NCBI GenBank assembly: GCA_022385805.1
Contig: MU277812.1
Span: 9,428-23,103, forward strand
Direction of reading: 5' to 3'
DNA length: 13,676 nt
Source of the DNA: Pilatotrama ljubarskyi
Taxonomy: Eukaryota; Basidiomycota; Agaricomycetes; Polyporales; Polyporaceae
Below, piece by piece: positions 8,620 through 13,676 of this stretch. How positions within the stretch are numbered: the first letter of the stretch is position 1; each line of letters begins with the position of its first letter. A model generated the notes under the pieces. That model had not been told where the DNA came from and did no database searches. It saw only the letters and a list, made by a program, of their open reading frames with translations. The translations under genes and the position numbers were made by a program.

Positions 8620-8764
8620 GGCTTTGGGAAACACTTAAAAGCCAGAAGCCTGCTGAACGTTCCGAGTCGACTCAATACCCCCTGTTCCCGCAGTTGTTGT
8701 CTCGCTTACCGTCGCTGTCTCTGACACTCGCGCCGCCTTCACCTCCATATCAGTCATACAAGTG

Positions 8765-9719
8765 ATGGCTTCGCGTGTAGCCAGCCGCCAGGCTATGGCC
8801 CCCAGGGTCAATCCAGACGATCCCTGGCCCGTGCGTTCTCTTTCCCCCCTGCTTGTCTACGCTTTGCGATTGATATGGGTGGACGTCTGCCAGATCAATG
8901 AGAGGTTCTGGCTCGTGTTGACGCAGGATGTCAACCCGGTGTTTCCAAGAGGGACGCTCGTTCGTATCACCTCTTACGTACCAATGCCGGACAGTCCAAA
9001 CGAAGTATGTTTCCCGCTGCACTGACACATTGCGAGGTGAAGTGGCAATTCACTCACTCTGCTTCAGTACCCAGGTCAAGTTCCTGACGACGGAACAATC
9101 CCTCGGAGGACCGCAGAGAATGTCCTTTACCGCTTCGAAAAGGTCGATATCATCCGGAGCACGACAGAGGTCAACTCCGACGATAGTGACAAATCTATCA
9201 AGGCGAATCAGATATCGCTCCAAAAAGGGGGGCGGCCTAATCTGAGCCTTGTATACGAGAAGAACCAAGCGGTAGGACATGCACGACTCCTGCCTAGCTG
9301 CCCGTGCCGATGCTGACCGCCGGGTTATGACCTCATAGGTGTATATCATCGACCGCGTCCCTGCCTTGGCTACGAACAACTTTGGCGTCCTGGAGGTTCC
9401 CCTCGGTACTCGTGCAAGGGTTATGCAGCATACTTCTCGCGGTGTAGGCAAGGTCCCTCCCCTCAGAGAGCATTGATTGCACTGATGCTGTCGACTGATA
9501 TTATAGGGCCCAAAGATGATGCTTGCCACTAGCCAACGCCATCCAGGTAGCATGCGTTACGTCTTGACGTTTGCAGTTCAGAGCGAAACAAGGGTTCCAG
9601 TGCCGTGCCGTTCTCCTCGTGGCCATGGCGCCTTCCGCTTGCCGCAGGCAGAGGAGATGGACCGGGTCCGGCAGCTGAATGCTCAGCCCGCAGCTCCGAG
9701 AGTTGTCTCCTTGACTTGA
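8765..9719 (+). CDS. Conserved-looking protein of unknown function, 4 exons
   Basis: Exons are 8765-9004, 9068-9271, 9339-9452 and 9507-9719. The introns are 63, 67 and 54 bases, all phase 0, with GT-AG ends and CTGAC/CTGAT branch-like motifs in the second and third. They join into 256 residues without a stop. The N-terminus is basic. A hydrophobic patch (LLVYALRLIWVDV, about residues 31-43) is too short and mixed to call a membrane helix. An acidic Ser/Asp segment (about 112-126) and a Pro/Arg-rich C-terminus follow. I do not recognise a domain. A pyrimidine-rich leader (8690-8760) supports the start; a second in-frame Met at residue 11 is an alternative. It is divergent from MND1, about 590 bases between start codons. 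The model rests on consistent splicing and phase, not on homology. Confidence 0.65.
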
Positions 9720-10019
9720 CCCAGCGTGCATTTTAATCCGGGGATGAGCACTGGTGAAGCAGAGGGTTCAAGTTGGGTGGGGTGGGGGGTGTCGCAGAAG
9801 TAGGTTGTATACATACTTATGTGGGCCGAGTCTGAGTCTCTCGTGGACAGATGATCAATCGTTGCTGGTGAATGACGTTGATCACTCTGTAAGCCATGAG
9901 ACTCCTATATGGTGGTAGCGTCTTGTGCTATTTCGAGGTGTCGTCTGAATACTAGCTTCGTCGGAACCGCATGCAAAGATACATGACCCATGATGTATAT
10001 GCGGACACATCACTCAAAG
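9720..10019. other. Intergenic stretch with a G-rich tract
   Basis: No coding signal is seen. A G-run cluster at 9775-9789 (GGG-T-GGGG-T-GGGGGG) stands out and might form a G-quadruplex on the plus strand, though only three runs of three or more are cleanly separated. The stretch separates the end of the unknown plus-strand gene from the C-terminal end of the minus-strand transporter pseudogene. Confidence 0.5.
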
Positions 10020-11287
10020 CACCCATCAACACCCTTGGTATGACCCCCACGACCTGCGGATACGTCGACGCGATCGTCTAAACAGCGAGTCAGAATCTCC
10101 TCCATTGCCCCAGCCTTGGCTCAGCGAAGGGGACGTGCCGGGAACAGTGAAGGCGCGCAGATCACCCTCACTTGCGGGTCTTCCCAGCCGGAACCAACAA
10201 AAGTAAGTATACAAGTGAGGTGAAGTCAGCGCTCGTCCGTGAATGAGGCGAGACCAGTAAGGTAGACGTACATGGTAGATACACCGGCTGTGATCGCAGA
10301 GGAAAGCATGAGGGCTGGGCGGGAATGATCAGGAACAGCCTTAACATGCCAATGGGAGGTGCAGAGGACATACAGCACCGGAGACTGATGCCGAAGCCTG
10401 GCGAAGACGAGCACAGGCGGCATATGCTAATTGTCGGCGTAGTAGTACCCTGGGTGAGGGTCTGGTGTGTGCCCTCGGGTCCAAGATCAGGTTACGCAAG
10501 GTAGTGTACTCACAGCGGAAGTGGAGGCACGCAAAAGTGAGCAGAACAAGCCTAATTCGGATGCGTCCATGTCGGAGCCTTCAGGACAACTCCTGCCGGC
10601 ATCTACATGCATTGGCGATCACCATCGTGCACCATGACCGAGACTCACTCATGGTAGCTCGGAGTGTATGCCGCGCTCCTTGAACAAATGTCAGGTGTCT
10701 TGGGAAGCGCAGATGTACGACTTGCCGTGCAAGGCTGTCGCGACAGGTCGGTCGTTGCATCCCAACCTCAGACTTTGGGTAGAGCATCTCACCAATCTCG
10801 ACGTGCGCGTATCTGTCAAAATGTCGTGTCAGCCTCGTTACGACGCCGTATGAGCAGAATGGTGTCGCACGGGCACTTGTTGAAGTATTGCAAGACCGCG
10901 CCCTCGATGCATCCGATGACGCACTTCGCGCAGCCAGCGAGGTACGCCTCGACCACTGTTACACACAAGCGACACGAGAGTCAGCATCGTCGTCAACACC
11001 AGGCTCACGTACCAGGTCAGGTGACAGGAAAACTGGTGGAAAAGAGATACGCATGACGTCCTTCAAGTTCAGCATTCGCGATGTTGCGCGCCATGTTCAG
11101 CAACATCCAGAGCAGCTCGAGGAGCGCGGCGATCAGTGAGCCGAAGGCAATGGAAGCTAGCGAGAGCGTCGAAGCACAAATGAAGGATGACAGCGTCGTG
11201 CCTAGGCTTCCGTAGCTGTGTAACTCAGTACTGAGAGACGGCATGATAATGACGGCGAGCTCACCATCATGCCCTGATCGCGTGGAC
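10020..11287 (-). pseudogene. PNS1: PNS1/CTL choline-transporter-like gene, C-terminal half, decayed
   Basis: Reading the minus strand, CTL/SLC44 family blocks appear in the correct order. They are FGSLIAALLELLWMLLNM (about 11130), VIGCIEGAVLQYFNK (about 10900), YAHVEI and ALHGKSYI joined over an intron (about 10820 to 10730), HLFKERGI, LFCSL (about 10540), VLVFA (about 10410), SSAITAGVSTMYV (about 10290), GWEDPQVRVICAPSLF (about 10180) and TYPQVVGV near 10045, the family C-terminus. Conventional introns such as 10805-10748 link the pieces. Damage includes a TGA where the family has Trp in the DTW block (near 10698), another stop after GIHSELP, and frame changes further on. The gene starts in mid-protein at 11287, directly beside kinase copy B', so it has no promoter or N-terminus here. 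Confidence 0.86.
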
Positions 11288-11305
11288 TGAAATCGTACTT
11301 GCCTG

Positions 11306-12621
11306 GATGACGTGGGTGGTCATCCTATCGAAGAGAGGTGCAAACAAGGGTACAATCGACACCGCCATCTACTCATCAGGTGCTTCAGAGCGTGCGTGAA
11401 GAGATGAGAGAGAAGATGCTTACCCAGAAATGGACTCGGAAGAGGTTCCCGAGGCACCCGACGTCAAATGCAAACGGATTGTAGACGTGCTCCCCTAAGA
11501 TGATATCATTGGGTTGGATCGCGGATTGCGTGATCGTAGCTTCTTTCGCAAGACGACGACACTCCAGTAAGGACGCGTCCAGTGGCAACTGGATAGAGAG
11601 GTTGAAGTCGTAGAGGCAGTATGAAGCTTCGCCGGCGCGTCTGTGCTCGGCGTGCGCAGGGCCCATATACGCGTCCTCGGTCTCTTGACTGTAGCAGTCT
11701 GTGAGGATGTTTGATTGATGGATGTCCTGTTCGGTAAAGGAGTGAGAATGTGACCAGAAGTCAGAACGTCTCGACATACCCGATGGGCTATGCGGTGCGC
11801 GTGCAACACCGCGAGTCCCTGTCGATTCCCTCAGAAGCGCTGTAAGTAACAGGAACGACTGCTTCTTACCTGGAGGGTGCATCTCATGAAGCGGATGATC
11901 TGAGCGACGTTCTCGAAGTCAATCAATGATGCCAGTCCGCCTCACCTAGTACGCATTGCATCAGCGTGAGAGCACGTCAAGTCATGCAGAGGCGTACGAA
12001 CATGGGCATCACGATGAACGAGTAGTTGTGAGGGGTGTCGAGGATGGCGACGGGAGCCAAAACGCCCAAGCACTTACCGGGCATCTGTAGTTCTTCACAT
12101 TGCAGGAGCGCAGAGTAGATCCGGTATTCATCGAAGTCTCTATTGGTCAACTTGATCACCACATCCCTGTGGTTCGAGTCTTGTGCCCAGGCGAGTCGGA
12201 TCTGACAACATCGCATGAGCTTCAACACACAATAGCGAGCTGATAGGTCACTGACCGGAGGTACGAGAGGGTGTGGAGCTGGATTCTCCGCATAAACGGG
12301 AGCGGCATAAGGGTGCGTCGCAGGCGCAGTGTATGCTGGCGGATACCATAATCCATTCAGCGACCTAGGTCGCACCAGGTGCCCCCCGTGAGGCGTATAC
12401 CCCCGAGCGGCCGACCAGTCCTAACATCTGAGCCAAAAGTCTCCCATGATGATATGATTAGGCCAGCCGTCAAGGCCAAAGTCGATGACTCGCTCGCATG
12501 GTATCTGACGCACAGGACGGTAGTGTGAGCCCCAGCATTGTCGAGTCGCTGTACAATTGCTCACATCCGGCAGTGAAGAGAATTCGTCGACAAGTTCAGA
12601 GCCTGGGTACTCCGCGTACAT
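11306..12621 (-). pseudogene. Kinase-like protein, copy B' (nonsense codons, truncated)
   Basis: This is the mirror copy of B. Exons: 12621-12565, 12504-12256, 12201-12002, 11945-11870, 11818-11780, 11726-11424 and a remnant of exon 7 at 11368-11306. All splice sites are conserved, including the exon 1 and exon 4 GT donors that are damaged in B. HRDIHQSN is again split by an intron (11779-11727), followed by YDFN and FAFDVGCLGN. A Gln codon in the RCQDW block is TAG (12423-12421), and the Trp that opens exon 4 is TGA (11944-11942). Exon 7 stops after FDRMTTHVI, where the sequence switches to transporter sequence. The otherwise long open exons suggest recent inactivation. Confidence 0.88.
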
Positions 12622-12879
12622 GTGCGCGCTGCGTACGCCCGTAAGTAATGGCCTTCGAGGACTTGGGCGGCAGAGAACGCTGCTGGGCGCCTTTCACTGC
12701 GCTATCGCGCGTCGGTCACGAGACCGTGGTGCCTGTGCGCGCACAGTGACCCACAGCTCGACTCCTCTTGCGAGTCCGCGACTCGCAACTGCGCCACAAA
12801 TCCATACTGTTCGTATTTCCGAACTCGAGATCTCAAGAATAAATTGCTAGAAAACGGCGACGTGCCGTAAGTGCGACGG
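12622..12879. promoter_or_regulatory. Mirror copy of the bidirectional kinase promoter region
   Basis: This region lies between the divergent copies B' and A' and corresponds to 3932-4206 in reverse. The block 12685-12742 keeps the dyad motif (CGGTC-TCGT-GACCG) and the adjacent GCAGTGAAAGGCGCCC sequence on the minus strand. No TATA-like sequence is seen upstream of B'. As both flanking genes are broken, it is probably no longer under selection as a promoter. Confidence 0.5.
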
Positions 12880-13425
12880 CGCAGAATCGTCGAGCACGAT
12901 TGCTCTTTTGCCGGAGGTGGGTACCAACCTGAGCACTCCTACAGCTCCGAGTCGGCGTTGTCGCTATCATATAGTCTCATCTCATGCCGTTTCAGCTCCA
13001 ACTCGAGAGAGTCGACGACTTTCCCGGCGATGGATGGTCCGGCAGAGAGGACATGCTTTCTTTCTGGATGGGATGGGAGGCATGGCTGGCCGCTCGCGGA
13101 TTCAAGCTGAGCCTTGGCGAAGCATCGATCGAGGCACATGTGGCCAACGATTGGCGCACACCAGACTTCCCTGCTCCCGCGTCCATGCCGTACGCACATT
13201 GCGTACGGACCAAGGTGAAGAATCCATGGCATGGTCTCTTCTCTCGGCCTGCGGTGAGCGTCCATCCATACCTGACCTACCATGATGCCTACTACCGTAA
13301 CTCGCGGACCTTCCTAGACAAAGATTGGCTGGGCACAGGACCCTAGACGCCGCGATGTAGTGTTCAAACTGACAAACTGAGACTCCGAAGAATACCTCAT
13401 ATACCAGCATCTCCTACGCCTTTCG
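12880..13425 (+). pseudogene. Kinase-like protein, copy A' (start lost, stop codon, truncated)
   Basis: This is the mirror copy of A. An exon 1 remnant ends at 12916 (frame ...IALLPE) with no in-frame ATG before an upstream TAG. Exon 2 (12996-13253) is open and carries ERVDDFPGDGWSG and FWMGWEAWLAARG. The intron 13254-13317 leads to exon 3, which reads IGWAQDPRRRDVVFKLTN, then TGA at 13378-13380 where A has Thr, then DSEEYLIYQHLLR. Homology stops at about 13425, so the whole catalytic core is missing. The frame offset seen without splicing is explained by the intron, not by a frameshift. Confidence 0.86.
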
Positions 13426-13484
13426 CACACCGCATTTTTCTCCTTTGACGACTGCCACCGCTCCGGGACGCATCGCTGGGCAAC

Positions 13485-13676
13485 ATGGCCGCCGCCGTTC
13501 GACTTCCACCGCCGGATGCCGCCGGCCCCCTCACCGACGTCTCCCTGGGTCTGGTCTCACCCGACGGCCACTCGCATTCCAAGTCCAACAGCTACTCTCA
13601 ACGTCTCACTCTCACCGAGTTCGACCTCCGGGACGACCGCTACCCCTCTCTCTCCTCTTCCAAATCCCCCGTCTCG
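13485..13676 (+). CDS. 5' end of a new protein-coding gene (partial), unknown
   Basis: An ATG in a good context (GGCAACATGGCC) opens a frame of 64 codons that runs off the window. An in-frame TGA at 13446-13448 and no other ATG between fix this start. Third positions are strongly C-rich (GCC, CTC, TCC, GAC, CCC), unlike the decayed copies nearby, which suggests a live and well-expressed gene. The peptide is rich in Ser, Pro and Leu (begins MAAAVRLPPPDAAGP, later LTLTEFDLRDDRYPSLSSS) and looks like a disordered N-terminus. No family is recognised. Only about 60 bases separate it from the broken end of kinase copy A'. Confidence 0.62.
   Translation, partial: MAAAVRLPPPDAAGPLTDVSLGLVSPDGHSHSKSNSYSQRLTLTEFDLRDDRYPSLSSSKSPVS

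Larger units (their letters stand above)
10945..13425 (-). repeat. Right arm of the large imperfect inverted duplication
   Basis: This is the mirror of 3396-6448 with order CTL(-), B'(-), promoter, A'(+). It is shorter because the piece matching about 5545-6100 is absent: kinase exon 7 is joined to mid-transporter sequence through about 18 unmatched bases (11288-11305). The transporter continues beyond the arm to 10020, where the left arm has no counterpart. Confidence 0.85.

Noticed and set aside
9050..9553. 167-codon minus-strand open frame
   Set aside because: It is antisense to exons 2-4 of the plus-strand gene, which has consistent splice sites and phases; it shows no recognisable motif.
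13254..13317. A frameshift in copy A' between SRPAV and the LDKDWLGTGP stretch
   Set aside because: A GT-AG intron at the same place as in A and B restores the expected WAQD frame. Only the later TGA is a real lesion.
2310..13425. A novel defence or signalling system made of paired kinase-like genes and a transporter
   Set aside because: The paired arrangement comes from inverted duplication, most copies are broken, and nothing in the sequence ties the kinase, transporter and MND1 into one function.
1..13676. CRISPR array, rRNA genes, bacterial promoters or ribosome binding sites
   Set aside because: No regular direct repeats with spacers and no rRNA-like sequence were seen; introns and telomere repeats show a eukaryotic genome.

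Overview
This window looks like a stretch of a filamentous fungal genome, most probably a mushroom-forming basidiomycete (Agaricomycetes). The evidence is short GT-AG introns of 47-68 bases with CTGAC/CTGAT-like branch points, TTAGGG-type telomere repeats, a Ty1/copia retrotransposon, and a kinase-like protein family that I know from Agaricomycete genomes. The genes are split into many small exons, so single open frames mislead. I rebuilt the gene models below by hand from splice sites, phase and protein family conservation.

Layout, left to right. (1) 1-1430 is subtelomere-like repeat debris: the end of a copia Pol (RNase H, 1-549), a polypurine tract and the start of an LTR, then a degenerate interstitial telomere tract (1242-1335) with a decayed tRNA-like element on each side. 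(2) 1430-2309 holds nothing I can recognise. (3) 2310-3931 (-) is an apparently intact 7-exon kinase-like gene (copy A). It is divergent from (4) 4207-5825 (+), a second, damaged kinase-like copy (B). B is followed by (5) a fragment of a PNS1/CTL choline-transporter-like gene (+, about 5969-6448). (6) 6449-9719 is single-copy sequence with an intact 9-exon MND1 gene (-, 7129-8177) and an intact-looking 4-exon gene of unknown function (+, 8765-9719). (7) 10020-11287 (-) is a decayed C-terminal half of PNS1/CTL. (8) 11306-12621 (-) is kinase-like copy B', with two nonsense codons and a truncation. (9) About 12880-13425 (+) is kinase-like copy A', broken and truncated. (10) 13485 to the window end (+) is the 5' end of a new gene with strongly C-ending codons.

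The main structural result is that parts 3-5 and 7-9 are the two arms of one large imperfect inverted duplication. The order is A(-) B(+) CTL(+), then a 4.5-kb centre, then CTL(-) B'(-) A'(+). The shared intergenic promoter block between the divergent kinase genes is also mirrored. One arm keeps an apparently intact kinase (A). Every other copy in the arms carries nonsense codons, splice-site loss, frameshifts or breakpoints. MND1, a meiotic recombination gene, lies intact in the unique centre.

No functional link between MND1, the kinase-like genes and the transporter can be read from the sequence. The neighbourhood looks like a duplication and decay landscape around a few live genes. I saw no CRISPR array, rRNA or bacterial-style operon.
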